Positions 45,442-57,116 of a stretch of DNA of 64,000 bases are shown one piece after another (position 1 is the first letter of the stretch; every line of letters starts with the position of its first letter). This stretch comes from Whalleya microplaca (taxonomy: Eukaryota; Ascomycota; Sordariomycetes; Xylariales; Xylariaceae). The translations under genes and the position numbers were made by a program. The stretch is taken from contig MU385786.1 of NCBI GenBank assembly GCA_022497155.1, forward strand, positions 98,561 through 162,560, in the 5' to 3' direction. The notes beneath the pieces were generated by a model. The model was not told where the DNA came from. It made no database searches and was given only the letters and a program-made list of their open reading frames with translations.

Positions 45442-48365
45442 GCAAAAGCTAGACATATCTCGCTGGACCGAGGATAACCAGCTTGATGACGAGTTATAGA
45501 ACAGAAGTGTCGAAGAGCATTTGACAATTAGAAGTGTTCCTGATTGCTATTTGAGAGGCCTCTGTATGGCACAGTGCAAGGACTAGTTATATCAGGTAGA
45601 GAGAGAGAGAGAGAGCGACGTGGCTAAAGGGACGGTGAAATCGGCTAAAGCCACGGTGGTCTAAGCTTGGAATTCTAATTATAGTCAAATAGTGGATATT
45701 ACCTATCCCGCAGTACATTTTCTTCGCCAATAGAGGTACCAATTCTAACATTCACACACCCAGACTTACCGCTGCCGACCTTGTCAACAACAATTAACTA
45801 CAACACTCAATATCCTCCAATTCCTTCAAGACTGTAATAATATTTAAGCGCACACGTTTTCTTATCTTATCTTATCTAACTATCAACGAGAAATCGAATT
45901 TTTTGGGTGCATACTGGATTTTTCAGGGGCAACACAATGCAGCGAATTCAGACATGTTAATACCCTCGAGCGGTACGTGTTGCAATTGAGGACAAAAATT
46001 TCAATAGAAAAGGTACATCCGTTTGGTAGTTAAAAGTATTGTGACGCTAGGTAACTAGTCTGAGCATCGACCACCGTGGCTTTAGCCGATTTCACCGTCC
46101 CTTTAGCCAAGTCGAGAGAGAGGAGACACGACTGCCGTAGCAGCGACAGGGACGAGAATGACAACCTGAGTGTATAAGTGCATAGTTAATCGTTAATGAA
46201 AGAACCAAAGTCCTCATTCATGACCTTGATATGTAAAGCAAATCAACCTGTTCAAATTGAGAATGCTCATAGCTCAGGCGATGACTTCTCTACACGATTT
46301 TCAAGGAGCTCTTCTTATCAGAAGCCGATACCGCCACAACAGACACACCTAGAGGTCCAACTAGATCGTCACTGATCGGATTTTAATTTTATCTTCGTCC
46401 AGCTATTCTAGAGTGATAGATACAACTACCTACCATATTAATCCGTGTGCGCTTTACACGCCTAGTATGGATCCCACGCACGGATTGTTCTGGAAGGCCA
46501 GTGTAGCCGGCTACATATACATTGTACTGTACCAGTCCTTAACACTTGCTTCAACACGGCCGCTGATTTGATATGAAGATTGCAAAAGATAGCATGTGTT
46601 TGTAGTGGGCTTTACCTTATCTCTACTTTATGACAGTCATAAGCCCAGCAGACTTTTTAAGTCGATTAAAGGGATGCGTAACTATTATCAGGACTATTCT
46701 TCGTTTCAAAAGTAAGTGATCACTAGTGAAGCAGACGACGATCAACTATTCTAGACCAATGTTAGTGCTTTAGATTGGGAAGCTTACTAGGCACTAAAAC
46801 CGACCCATATATTAGAATAGCATCTTACACTGACTAGAGGAGTATCTGGGAAGCAGTCGCTGAACACAAGCTAACGTAAATCGGAACATACTAGTTAAGT
46901 CTACCATCCGGGAGATGTGCCACGATCTCAATGCTAGCACTATCTAGGTCAACTAATCTACCGTATCGTAGACATATGGAATTAAATAATTGTATAGCAA
47001 CTCATTCCCATGATCATGTTAGACATATTAGTGTAGCTTTGAGTCCAAACGTTATACCATGGCTTCGATATTTGCTCGATGTCTCAACCCATTTTCTCGA
47101 CGGGATTAGAAGAGTCTAAAGGCCTATCTCCGAGAGGATTTAGATTGCCTACTTATCAGTGTATTCCTTCTTATTAGACTGGGGATGCCAGCTCTTTAGA
47201 GTAACTACGCAATACGCTATGATTGGTATCCTCCATGGTAACGACCCAGTAGTACCTCAGGTCAAATACCTATCCTAGAGAGATTATCCAACGACGGTCT
47301 TTCTGCATCGGACCCTGAGATCTAAGTAATGACAGGAACATGAATATCCACTGCTCTTCCTTCCATGAAGCCCAGCTCATGAGATGTGAGCTCGCTGTTA
47401 GTTGTTATAATCATTATCAATCGTTATGTCTATCACTGGGTCATACATATGCGATTAGTATTGTGAGGTCCATAGTAACCCAGGGGACTATCAGCCTAGT
47501 CGGTAGTCGTCTTGAAGTGTGCCTAGATAGGATTAGTATTGAGGCTCTATGCGCGGACTCGGAACTAATTCATGATCGCCATATTTGCCTGTGTACTAGT
47601 TCAAGGCGATGTGACAATTAGCTTGCTCGATATTGGTGTCCGAGAGAGGTTATCCTCGTTTCGGAAGAATTCCGCGATGTGCTAATCGATTAGTCGGTCC
47701 ATCGAAGATACGGCAACCATGTGGACCACGACGAAGCGCCGCTAGTATTCAGGGGTCTGGTGCAACGTAGATTAATGCTTCTAGACTAATATCTAACTCT
47801 CAAGAACTTACAAATCACGGGGGATTATGAGCGGATCTACAAGCACAGAGAATACACAAGTGGACCGCCTGGCCAACTGTATGCAAACCCATCCTACCAT
47901 CGCCTCGGTATTTCCACTCTTCTCGGATGATGGTGGACTCGGTCACGGGCCTTTACGCAGTACATGTTAAAAGAGCCGCATAACATCGATGTCCAGATAA
48001 AATTATGGCGCCGCGTATTAGGCCGAGTAACGTACGTGGGCCGTTTTTCGCCTCCTGTTACTGCGTAATTCCGCAAACCCACAAACCCACCTCACAGCTA
48101 CTCAATATCTCTGCATCCGAATCAAAGCACACAAGGAAATCCAATTCTTTTGGTGCGGATCAATCCCGCACGGCACGCAAGATGAAACGTCATGAAAGAA
48201 ACGAATTGTGGTGCTCAGAGCCTGGATTGCCATTATGTGAGAAAAATTCATATGATCGATGGGTATAAGTTGAGCAGTGTATCTGATTCACACAGAAGTC
48301 CGCATCCTCTGTTGTTATAGATTTACGGTCTGGACCTTGTATATATCCTTCACGAAATAGACAAA
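45442..48365. other. 2.9-kb region with a GA microsatellite, the MITE and no supported gene
   Basis: A (GA)n run at 45598-45615 abuts the MITE. From 46115 to 48365 there are only broken frames. The 46931-47621 stretch has somewhat protein-like pieces (LPYRRHMELNN, HVRHISVALSPNVIPWLRYLL) separated by stops and may be a decayed gene. The ADH leader occupies the right end. Confidence 0.45.
45616..46114. mobile_element. Non-autonomous DNA transposon (MITE) with 46-bp terminal inverted repeats
   Basis: The left end 45616-45661 and right end 46069-46114 are inverted copies: 41 of 41 bases match (45621-45661 against 46069-46109), and the match extends outward to CGAC with one mismatch. Ends begin CGAC[G/T]TGGCTAAAGGGACG. 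The 499-bp element has no open frame and is AT-rich inside. Both flanks read agagagag directly next to the ends, an 8-bp target-site duplication candidate (hAT-like length), though it lies in a GA microsatellite and so cannot be proven. TIRs this complete suggest recent movement or selection for mobility. Confidence 0.88.
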
Positions 48366-49416
48366 ATGCATACCTTCACTGTTTTCAGGGGCAACGAGTC
48401 CGGTGCGCCGAAAAAGACCACCACAACCAAGCCCGGCCTATCTGGAGATGATGTCCTCCTTAAGGTCACCGCTTCTGGTGTCTGCGGCACCGATCTTCAC
48501 TTCGTATGATAACTGAATATGTAATTTTTGGAGCAGAGTTTTACTAACATAATACCAGAAAACTACAGACATGGTCTTGGGCCATGAGGGAGTTGGTGTA
48601 GTTGAGGAACTGGGACCGGCATGCAAACTTCTGAAGAAGGGCGACAGGGTTGGCTGGGGATATGAACATGACTGCTGTGGTCATTGCGACCAATGCTTGT
48701 CTGGAGCTGAGTCATACTGCCCGGAACGCGTTTTCTACGGCCTTGCCAACCTCGACCAAGGCAGTTTTGCATCTCACGCGATATGGAGAGAAGCATTCCT
48801 ATTCAAGATTCCGGATGGAATGTCTGACGAAGAAGCGGCGCCGATGCAATGCGGTGGTGCAACGGTTTTCAACGCTCTCCATGCCTACAATACAAGGCCG
48901 ACAGAGACCGTTGGTATTATGGGAGTCGGTGGCCTTGGCCACCTGGCTATTCAATTTGCGGCCAAGATGGGTTGCCGAGTTGTCGTCCTATCGAGCTCGG
49001 ACTCCAAGAAGGACGAGGCTTTGAGACTAGGTGCTCATGAATTCATCACCACCGAGGGAAAGACGGAGTTACAAATATCGCGACCCCTGAATCGCCTATT
49101 GGTCACCACTGCGGCCCAACCCAGCTGGGATCAGATTCTCCCGATCTTGGCCCCCGGAGCAGTCATACACCCGCTTACTGTTACGCAAGGTACCTTCGAG
49201 ATCCCCTATTTCCCTATGTTAGCAAACGCTATAACTATTCAACCTTGTGTGATTGCTCCGAGGTACATTCAACGGCGTATGCTTGAATTTGCCGCCCTCC
49301 ACAAGATTTCTCCCGTTATTCAGACGTTTCCTATGACGGAAGAAGGTATTAAAGAGGCTATGGACAGACTGGAGCAAGGAAAGGTCTATTTCCGTGCTGT
49401 GTTAACGCCGGTGTAA
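48366..49416 (+). CDS. Zinc-dependent alcohol dehydrogenase, MDR/CAD-like (2 exons, 331 aa)
   Basis: NAD(P)-dependent oxidoreductase of the medium-chain family, interconverting alcohols and aldehydes in the cytosol. Exons are 48366-48503 and 48559-49416; the 55-bp intron starts GTATGA, has tactaac as branch and ends CCAG, phase 0. Catalytic zinc ligands are visible: Cys40 in GVCGTDLH, His55-Glu56 in GHEGVG, and Cys144 in PMQCGGATVF. Structural zinc cysteines are 86, 89, 92 and 100 (CCGHCDQC..YC). The Rossmann motif GVGGLGH is at about 168-174, followed by IQFAAKMG. The Ser-Ser-Ser-Asp after the second strand (VVLSSSDSKKDEA) in place of an acidic residue hints at NADP preference. The length is slightly below the usual 340-360. 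The substrate is not readable from sequence and no pathway partners lie nearby. Confidence 0.93.
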
Positions 49417-50038
49417 TCCCCGGAAGCATTTATTGATGGATGTAGAAAGCGACGATAAAAAGCGATTGGATAGATGGAGTATGGCGTGTGTGTTGGGGAA
49501 AGGGTGCAAGAATAAATCACAACTCTATAATTAGATACAAAAAGTATTTGACAAGGTACTCATTTGTAAGGAGAGACTATCTCTCGCTGTGACCGTCATC
49601 CTGCAGACCATCTCAACTGCCAAATCGATAGCGCGTAGTTTTGTATATTCCATCGAGATGCGTCAATATTTTCAATATTATATCGATGCCCCCGAGTAAT
49701 CTTTTTTAATCATCTATATTTTTAAAATCACTATAAGTACCTGTGCTTCTGTTTAACTAGGTAATGTCCAATTGATGGTTTATAATAAAATAACACAGAA
49801 CGCTTATTAACTTTACCTGAATATACCAGCCCTTAAACTCTCAAGCGATTGCGCTACGGCATGTTATAATGCAGCTTATATCACTATAAGGTTGTTACGC
49901 CAAGTAGCAGTCAACTAATTTAAATAGGTCCCTTTGAATATACGGTCAAAAGAAAGCCAGAAAACAGGAAAGAAAGGTTCTCCTCGACCTTGTACCGAAA
50001 TGATTATTTTGACGGTGGTATCAGCTCTCTGAGCTAAA

Positions 50039-50119
50039 TATAGTAAAATAGTGGATATATCTACCCCGTGGTACATTTCACTAGTATATGGATGTGCCAT
50101 TTCTAACACTCACATGGCA
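50039..50119. repeat. Segment related to the interior of the MITE
   Basis: The string tatagt[c/a]aaatagtggatat, then a similar cc-ccgnngtacattt and a later ttctaaca[t/c]tcaca, occur here and at about 45680-45761 inside the MITE, in the same order and spacing. I see no matching TIRs here, so it may be a truncated or diverged copy. Confidence 0.5.
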
Positions 50120-50225
50120 GGCAGCAATGCAATGCTTCCCCCTTAACCTCCTTGTCTGGGCTATGAATAAAGGCACCAAGCCATATACTATTTGTTGTGT
50201 AGTTATGCTATTATTAACTGTAATT

Positions 50226-50247
50226 AGAGGCTGATTAATCAGCCTCT
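50226..50247. repeat. Perfect 22-bp palindrome
   Basis: Each half is AGAGGCTGATT and the sequence equals its own reverse complement. Non-coding surroundings. Confidence 0.8.
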
Positions 50248-51891
50248 GCGGCCGAGAAGGCGTATGATGAAAGGCCTGGCATAGTCGGCCATGGCGATAG
50301 CTTCAAAACTACAAGCATTATCAAAGCTGAGAAAAGGTACTCAAGTCTACTAATAGAAAGTATTAAGAGGGAAGTATACCCTCAAAATGATAATGTTTAT
50401 CATCAAAATAATCGTTTCGCACAAGGTACCTCGTGCTGTGCACAATCATTCCCCCGTCAGGGAGAGGCTTCATAGTAACTCATATCAGGCAATACATGGC
50501 CTTGTGTAAATACTGCCAGGCCATTGTGCCTAGAATTTGAAGAAAAATTGTCCCTTCGAAATCTAGCAAAGACAATAAAGGCTCTCAATCATGGCACACC
50601 TTCTAAGAAACTCGGCTCAGCGACGTCTTGTCTGGGATTACGCTATCATACTGTCGATCTTATACAAGCAGCAGATAACATACGGGACACATAGACGAAT
50701 CGAAATTCTTTACAAAAAGGTGGAATGCCATTCGCGGCGTTTACGCTGCTTTATCCTACCTATTGGCAATTGCCGAGAGAGAAGAGCCAAATGCAAGACG
50801 AATAAATTGCTTGCAGAGCCATATAGAGGCATATGTAGTGTGCATAAATTGACTAACGTGAATCAGATTTACAGGGGTATGATCAAAGCGACTGGGCACC
50901 TGGGTTTCCGGCATCTATATATTGATGCCCACTTCAACGTTCAATATGACCACAATAATAAGAGAAGCAAGCGCCGCATGGCATCAGTAGATATACAAGA
51001 ACACTATTGCCACTTTGTTGGATGCTTCAGGTACTTCGGTCAATGAGGGGCGCTTTCCTCTCTAAGAATTAAAGACTCTCGACAAGTCACTCAGAGCCAT
51101 ATAATTTTACTATAACGTTCGAATGCTCTGTTGAGTTGGTCCGGGTGGAGTTTACAAATGTCATCAAGCCTTTGTCACAATAAAAACGGCTGCTATCGCG
51201 ACGTCTCCTGCGTCTCAGGTTCGGCCAGCTGCATTGGGAATGCCGAACTACCATGGCTTCCGAGAAAAGTCCGTTTTCACAAGCTTAAGGGACATACCTA
51301 CTATAGACGTAGTAACAATCTTCTTTCGTGAGGGGCCTATGAGACTCATGAGTTCAGGTACCTCATAGACACCCTAGCCCCTTTTCGAGACCATCATCGC
51401 CATCGAGGTAGGACCAATATTTTATATAATACGCCTTAGTTATGACTTTTTCAACACGGTAAATTGATCATCCGGATGAGAAGTTACCAGCAATGAAAGG
51501 CTTCACATCCTCAGCCAACGCTTCTATAAAACCATTGTTCAAGGCTTACCAATGTCAAATAGAACGAGACCACTCATCAAGACTACTAAGCTTGGCGTTG
51601 GCATCAGCCTAACACCTCCACATCGAGTTCTACGTGCAAATACCCATCGAGGATACTTAGGCTCCGTTCAGTACGCTGACATAGAGCACCCAAACAAGCA
51701 GCCTATCGAGTAACGTCACCTTAACTTGCTAAGACGTTGCCTGAGATATCTTGACTGGCCTCCAGATGATACTCGAGCTTCCTGAAAGCGAGCTATACAA
51801 GGGCTGCGAGATTCGCGTCGATGAGCTTCACTTGTCTCGATACATGATCAGAAGAGTAGTTTTATCTCTAAATGGTACTCGATTATATTAA

Positions 51892-51916
51892 TTTTTCTTT
51901 TTCTTTTTCTTTTTCA
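51892..51916. repeat. (TTTTTC)4 pyrimidine repeat
   Basis: Four six-base units, followed by ag. Non-coding, no gene nearby. Confidence 0.8.
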
Positions 51917-53182
51917 GAGTAGACCAATGCGCGAAATATTTATATACCATAGCAATACCTCAGATTTCTAACCAAGCCTCCTTCCCTTAATACAATTAAG
52001 TAGCATTGGTCAATGGGTTGGTTTGTCGGCCAGATAAAACCCTTCGGGGTTTTTCGTAGAGTACTGGGTTCAAGTCACCTGTTCGGTTCCGACTCACCAC
52101 CGCTGCAAGCGCTTGTCAATTCAGTACCGAGCTTTTTTGTCAAAGTTTTTTCATAAAAAATAAAATGGAACAGAAAATAAACTTTTCATATGTATATAAT
52201 ATTTCTTGTGCGAAAGACCCGCAGTAAATGTATACACTCCCAGCCTCATATTCGTGTGGCAATCATAGGTGATGGTCTTGCTAAAGCCATTCAATTCAAT
52301 TCAATCCAATGATTTGTTGGAAGCGCTGGAAGGAGACCCATACGAGAGTTGGCGGTTTGCCGAGAGAGTCCTTGCCCGGTAGATGGAGTTCTATCCGGGG
52401 TCTTGACTTGACAGCGCACAAACAGGATGCCGTCGAAGCGATGCGCGTCATCTTTCGTGAATCAGATTAGGAGTGAAGGGTAACATTCGAGCAGCGATAA
52501 CTAGAATAGACTCAAAGAAGCAATCTAGACTCAGCCGGTGTCACTATAGGGGTAGTTTTCAGGCACCCTATGGAGCTCGGGTAAATAGCAGTCCCGAGTG
52601 CTCTGTATTTAAATAGGATCTCTTCGCACACTGGGAGATGATAACTTAAACAGTCACAACACTCAATTTACTAGATGCGATCACGACAGCACTCAAATGA
52701 CAATTGCACACACAACAACTATGAAAGCCGAAGCGGAGTCTTACGTCCACCTCTAGATTTCCTCTTCTTGGTTCCCAAACATGGAAGGGGTAAGGGCATA
52801 AGAGGAGTGTGAGAGGGTAAGACCCGGCATCGTTCGGAGCAATATGAGTAGATGTGCCGGGTTCTCAACTGTTAAAAACGGTTGTCCGGCCCCACTGCAA
52901 AATGATGCTTAGAAAGATCGGCCGTTCAGCCGGATCCGGTAGCACTCAGAGAGGAAGGTAGGCCGGGATAATAAGTCAGCAGCCATACCCGTGCCGAATG
53001 TTCCATTTTGCTTATTCGTAGGCTTTCAGAAACGCAAAAGCCTACTTTATTGGGACTGTAATGGGGTGCTAATCAGTGATTATTTTACCAGTCTCATTGG
53101 TAGGACAAAAGGGCGCCTCTCAAGTGACACCGCAGATTCGGATCCACGGCCTTCCATTTTGACACGCGCCCCATCGCCTCTT

Positions 53183-53188
53183 TATAAA
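53183..53188 (+). promoter_or_regulatory. TATA box of the 53-kb gene
   Basis: TATAAA 69 bp upstream of ATG 53252, followed by a C/T-rich initiator region (cccctt, ctctacaaactcc). Confidence 0.5.
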
Positions 53189-53251
53189 CATTTCCCCTTA
53201 CGGGTATTCTCTCTACAAACTCCATCGTCACTCAACAGCATCAACTGAATC

Positions 53252-54744
53252 ATGGCCGTGGCTGGGACCAAAGAAGTCATCCTAAATTCCTTGCTCGAGG
53301 ATGCCCATTGTTGGCGAGGGCTGCAAACCTATATCTATGACCTATACATGCCCTTATTGCTCAACTCGGATGAATCGCCTCTGTCCTGCCGCGAGACTCC
53401 AGTCGAGTTTGAAGCCATCAACTCGAGTTTTTCCTCCCAGATCCATGCCCTCTTTGAGGCGCTCCATGATTTTGAGAGTTTAAGTAAGGTAGAAGGTAAG
53501 ATAGAAGATGTCGATGGATACATCTGCAAAGAAGGCCTTATTTCCAGCATCCGCATAAACAATCAATCCTTCGACCGCTATCCCAATTGCCTGCATCGCA
53601 ACTTCCACTCACGTCTCTGCGTGACCTGGCCACCCTGCCGCAGCTGTGGCGCGTGTCCGAGCTCCGACTGTTCCCGGCACCGGATTACGGCACTAACATC
53701 GACTTCTTGAACGCCCGCCCTGTATCACTGCGCTTGCCGCTAGAGCTTGTGTCGAGACTCCCTGCCCTGCGCAGACTCGACTGCCCGTGGCTGTGGGAGC
53801 GCATGCCTGTCGCCTTCCGCCTGCGCACGCTTCGCCACTTCACGCGGCCGTGGGAAGGCCCGTGGCGGGACGAGCGCCATGAGTTCGGTAGGGCCGTGCA
53901 GGAGTTGCATGAGCATATGCCTACCTCGCTATCCGCGGCGCGCCTGTGGTTCTGGAAGCCCAGTGGCTTCTATGACGACGAGGACCAGAGCATCGAGATG
54001 CCGGATCTCGTCCGCCCGGACGATGATGATCCTCTCTCGCTTGGGTTACGAACTCTGGCATCGCATCTTGAGCAATTGGACCTCCGAGCCTTTTTGACGC
54101 CTGATCTATTCAGGGCCCCAGTGATATGGCCTTGCATGAAACGTCTGCGCGTTGAGTTCCATCTCTGGTGTCCCGATGGTACTTGGTACTTCGTCGGACC
54201 GCGCGACGAGAACCCCCACCCTGACGGCGGCTTTGAGATCACGTGCGAGCAACATTATCCTCCTGTCGCCCCCAACGAGCAGGATGACAAGATGGACGAA
54301 GAGTATGTTGAGGACGAAGGAAGCGAAGAAGAGGAAGAGCGTCAACCTGACATGTTCCGCACAGAGCCTCTGCTATCTAAGATCAACCCCCTTTTGTTAG
54401 CCTTTGCCGACGCGCTGAAGGGCATGTCTGCCTTGGAGGAGGCGGAATTGTTTGCGTACCTGGCCTGGCAGCCTTCGGAGGAGAGACAGCGCGCATACAA
54501 AGACGTTGATGAAGCACCATATAATCAAGACCGCGCCATTTACAGATGGGGGGTAAGCTACGCTCCGGGAAAAGATGGTGGTAACGGGCTGTTGACATGG
54601 CAAGTTGGGTCGTGGAGACCCCAAGAGCACGTCATCCAGCAATTCAAGGCTTTAGGCGGCGAGGGTAGCGAGGTCGATATTACATGGAAGCCCTTCGAGT
54701 TCACAGACAAGAGGGAGAATGAGGATCGGGGAGCTTTCTACTAA
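53252..54744 (+). CDS. Hypothetical F-box/LRR-type fungal protein (2 exons, ~477 aa)
   Basis: Exons are 53252-53488 and 53548-54744. The intron 53489-53547 (59 bp) is set by matching phase 0 and ends TTTCCAG, but its GTAGAA donor is weak. Without it the first frame runs to 53710 and the second frame lacks an ATG. Composition is like fungal F-box-associated proteins with LRR-type stretches (LATLPQLWRVSELRLFPAP, LVSRLPALRRLDCPWLW, LASHLEQLDLRAFL). No F-box itself is recognisable in the first 79 residues. A clearly acidic segment (DDKMDEEYVEDEGSEEEEE) lies about two thirds along. The C-terminal part (AFADALKGMSALEEAELFAYL.. and WQVGSWRPQEHV) recurs, as I recall, in uncharacterised ascomycete proteins annotated only as F-box-like. 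A TATA box 69 bp upstream supports the start. Confidence 0.68.
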
Positions 54745-54912
54745 AAGGAGACACTACGATGGCAAGTGACGAACACATGATTGTTCTTTTTTACTTTTGC
54801 TTTTTCTTTTCTTCGAGGTACGTGCCTACAACAATAGGAAGCCCTACGGCCACAGTATTAACGTTGCATTAGCAACATAGTGCTGCTCCCCCCGAGTTCC
54901 CTGTCTCACAAG

Positions 54913-55735
54913 TTACCCCGACACAGCAACACAGTAACAGTAAATTAACCGCATCCGCGTGCCACAATCCGAGCCAGCCGTACCAAGAATGGGGTTAAGC
55001 GCTGCGAGCTCCGTCACGGCGAGATTGCTGCGACAAGCCAGCAGGTCGCAGTAGTGTCCGCTCACACAGCGGTCCCACTTACTACAATAGGCTGGCCGGC
55101 CTGCAGATAACCAGGGGGGACTTTGTGACAGTGGGCGCTGCTGCTGTCGTGATTGAGGGCATGTCAGAGGTAAGAGTTGCTGTGACCGACGCAGATGATA
55201 TGCCGGCGCAGTATGCCTCTCCCAGCCAGTAGTTGGTCAGGCAGTCGTCGCTGACGGTGGGGTTCCAAGCTAAGAACTGAGCCAGAGAGATGCCAGCGGC
55301 AGCGGCTATGTCGGCGCATGTCACACCGTCCTCGACGACGGACACTTGTTGCAATTTTCAGGTTCTCCCGACATTGTTGGAGCTGGGGAGTTGGGCCTGT
55401 CGGTGTACCTGTCGGTGTCCCTGTGTCGCTGGCCGTCGGGACATCATCGAGCTCGTCTAGCTTTTGGAGATACCATGACCCGCAGTAGATCACACCCACT
55501 TCGAAGGCGCAAGTGGGCGACGTCATATCACCGAGCCCGAGATTCAAGGCAGCAAAGGAATCAAGATCGGTATTGTGGACTACAACCGTGAGGAATCAGG
55601 GGTTTGCGAAGGCCCAACCGGTCATATTCACTTGGTAGTCGTCGCCGGAAAAGTAGTGCACGTAGTCGTCTCGGTGCCCGTGACTGTTGAGTACGATATT
55701 ACACCCAAGTACAATAAGCCTGTTGCCAAGCAGAA
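54913..55735 (-). pseudogene. Broken LysM chitin-binding protein gene
   Basis: Remnant of a secreted LysM effector-type protein that would bind chitin oligomers. Three LysM-like segments can be seen on the minus strand, in different frames. The first, about 55720-55430, has NLGLGDMTSPTCAFEVGV and the hallmark YCGSWYLQ. The second, 55354-55195, has EDGVTCADIAAAAGISLAQF, LAWNPTV and a terminal AYC. The third, about 55085-54913, has SGHYCDLLACR, LAALNPILG and a final YCYCVAVSG before TAA. Between them lie at least two frameshifts near 55345-55360, an in-frame TGA in the first segment (near 55610) and a further frame change near 55085. No N-terminal signal peptide or start was found. The gene therefore appears dead. 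Confidence 0.75.
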
Positions 55736-55949
55736 CACATGTCCGTAACTAGGCCCAATTCCAGCCAGGAGGGACCTAAGTGCCCTCAGTTTCACTTCGA
55801 ACTCCTCTTCTGCCCTGTCTGTGTATGGCCGCAATCTGGAAAAGAGAGCAACGATATGGGATCCTGTCCTCAGCGTCCCCGTAGGCAAGTATTTCTGCCC
55901 TAGCTCGGTCGATGAGGACGAGAACTCGGGAACGCGTGCTCGACGATAA

Positions 55950-57116
55950 GACCTGCCTGGGACGATGACGTGTTCCTGAAAAAGATAGTGATGGTTATAT
56001 AAATTTGCGTCGTCGAGAACTGCTTGAGGTGCAGTGGTCGGATCCGTACAACAAGACCGTCATAGACCCGCGATACATTGTCCTGGAGGAGCGCGGTATC
56101 AGTTCCAAAAAGTCAAGGCTCTGCGGTATCAACATCGAGATTAACTATCCGACCGGAGGGGGCTCGAAGGTCAGTAGCAACCCCATATACGGCCTCCATA
56201 GGCCAGACGTCTTTGAGGACTACGAGTTTGACGCTCCGTTGGATGCCCGCTTCGTCACAAACCTGCCCACACAGTACGACTCAGAGCACGTGCTCGAGTT
56301 CCAGTTGCCACAACAGTTCTTTGCGCACCTCGATCTTCCCCTTAGCCCCTTTGACCATCTGAACCCTGCCGTCACTCGGAAACTGACATTCTGCCAGCTC
56401 ATCCAGGAGCATTGGGACATACCTCCGTCCCTACCCCAGGTTTAGATACCTCAATGGGTGTCAGCGTTTCCCTCACGTCGGAAGACCACGTCGCCCAGCA
56501 GTTCCCGACAGACCGGTGGAAGACGGACAAGTACGTCCTCCTAGAGCATGACATCAACACTCCCGCCAAGGGCAAGGCGTGGGGCGGTACGACCTCAAGT
56601 GGAAGAGAAATACAAATCACCGACACGTCCAAATGGATACAGAACAAGCTGAGTACGCACCAAGGCGCGAGCGGGATGATCAAGTCCATGCGCTATCTGA
56701 TCGGGTCGCGCATATATCATAACGACTTTTAGATCAGCGAGATCCTGAGGCACCAGAAGGATCGCATTGGCAACGTGCTCGATCTATTCGAGACCGAGAT
56801 CCTGAAGGCGAACCCGCGGAAGCCGGCGCCCTACCAGCCGTGGCAACCGCTGGGGCTAAAGATCGAGTGGGACTCGTTCATGAAGGGCAAACTTGCCCTA
56901 GTCCAGACCAAGACAATGAAGGTCCTCAACGAGTTCCTTGCGAGGCTCCAGGAACAGTGGTCCGACGGCGCGAATCGGGAGGCTGCCGTGATAGACCCAG
57001 ACAAGGACGACGCCAATATCCAGGCCGACAAACAAGGGTTGAAGGACCTGATCGATAGGATCGATGCGATGGACAATGTACTTAGGGGGCTCCCGGCTTG
57101 GACGTGGCCGTTTTGA
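55950..57116 (+). pseudogene. Broken C-terminal part of a subgroup-C (killer-toxin-like) chitinase
   Basis: Plus-strand coding pieces whose best resemblance is the C-terminal, non-catalytic part of large fungal GH18 chitinases of subgroup C. Features are the segment YDSEHVLEFQLPQQFF (about 56277-56325), a following GVSVSLTSEDHVAQQFP segment, and helical repeats ending DRIDAMDNVLRGLPAW. Frame changes occur near 56000 and 56440, and there is an in-frame TAG at 56730-56732. No GH18 catalytic motif (DGxDxDxE) or chitin-binding domain is present upstream. It is divergent from the LysM remnant. The two families are often neighbours in fungi, which supports both assignments. Could be another large secreted protein; family call is moderate, decay is clear. 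Confidence 0.55.

Larger units (their letters stand above)
49417..53251. other. 3.8-kb gene-free region
   Basis: AT-leaning. Contains a segment similar to the MITE interior (50039-50119), a palindrome (50226-50247) and a pyrimidine repeat (51892-51916). The 151-codon frame at 50591-51046 is rich in Arg/Cys/Lys with no family resemblance and is left out. The 85-codon frame at 52991-53248 overlaps the promoter and leader of the next gene. Confidence 0.5.

Noticed and set aside
50591..51046. 151-codon plus-strand frame with ATG
   Set aside because: Amino-acid composition (Arg, Cys, His, Lys-rich) and lack of any recognisable segment fit a chance frame in AT-leaning DNA; no promoter or neighbours support it.
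52030..52130. tRNA-like string (gggttcaagtcacc) suggesting a tRNA or SINE
   Set aside because: A B-box-like match is present but no acceptor stem or anticodon arm can be folded around it, and no A-box at the right distance.
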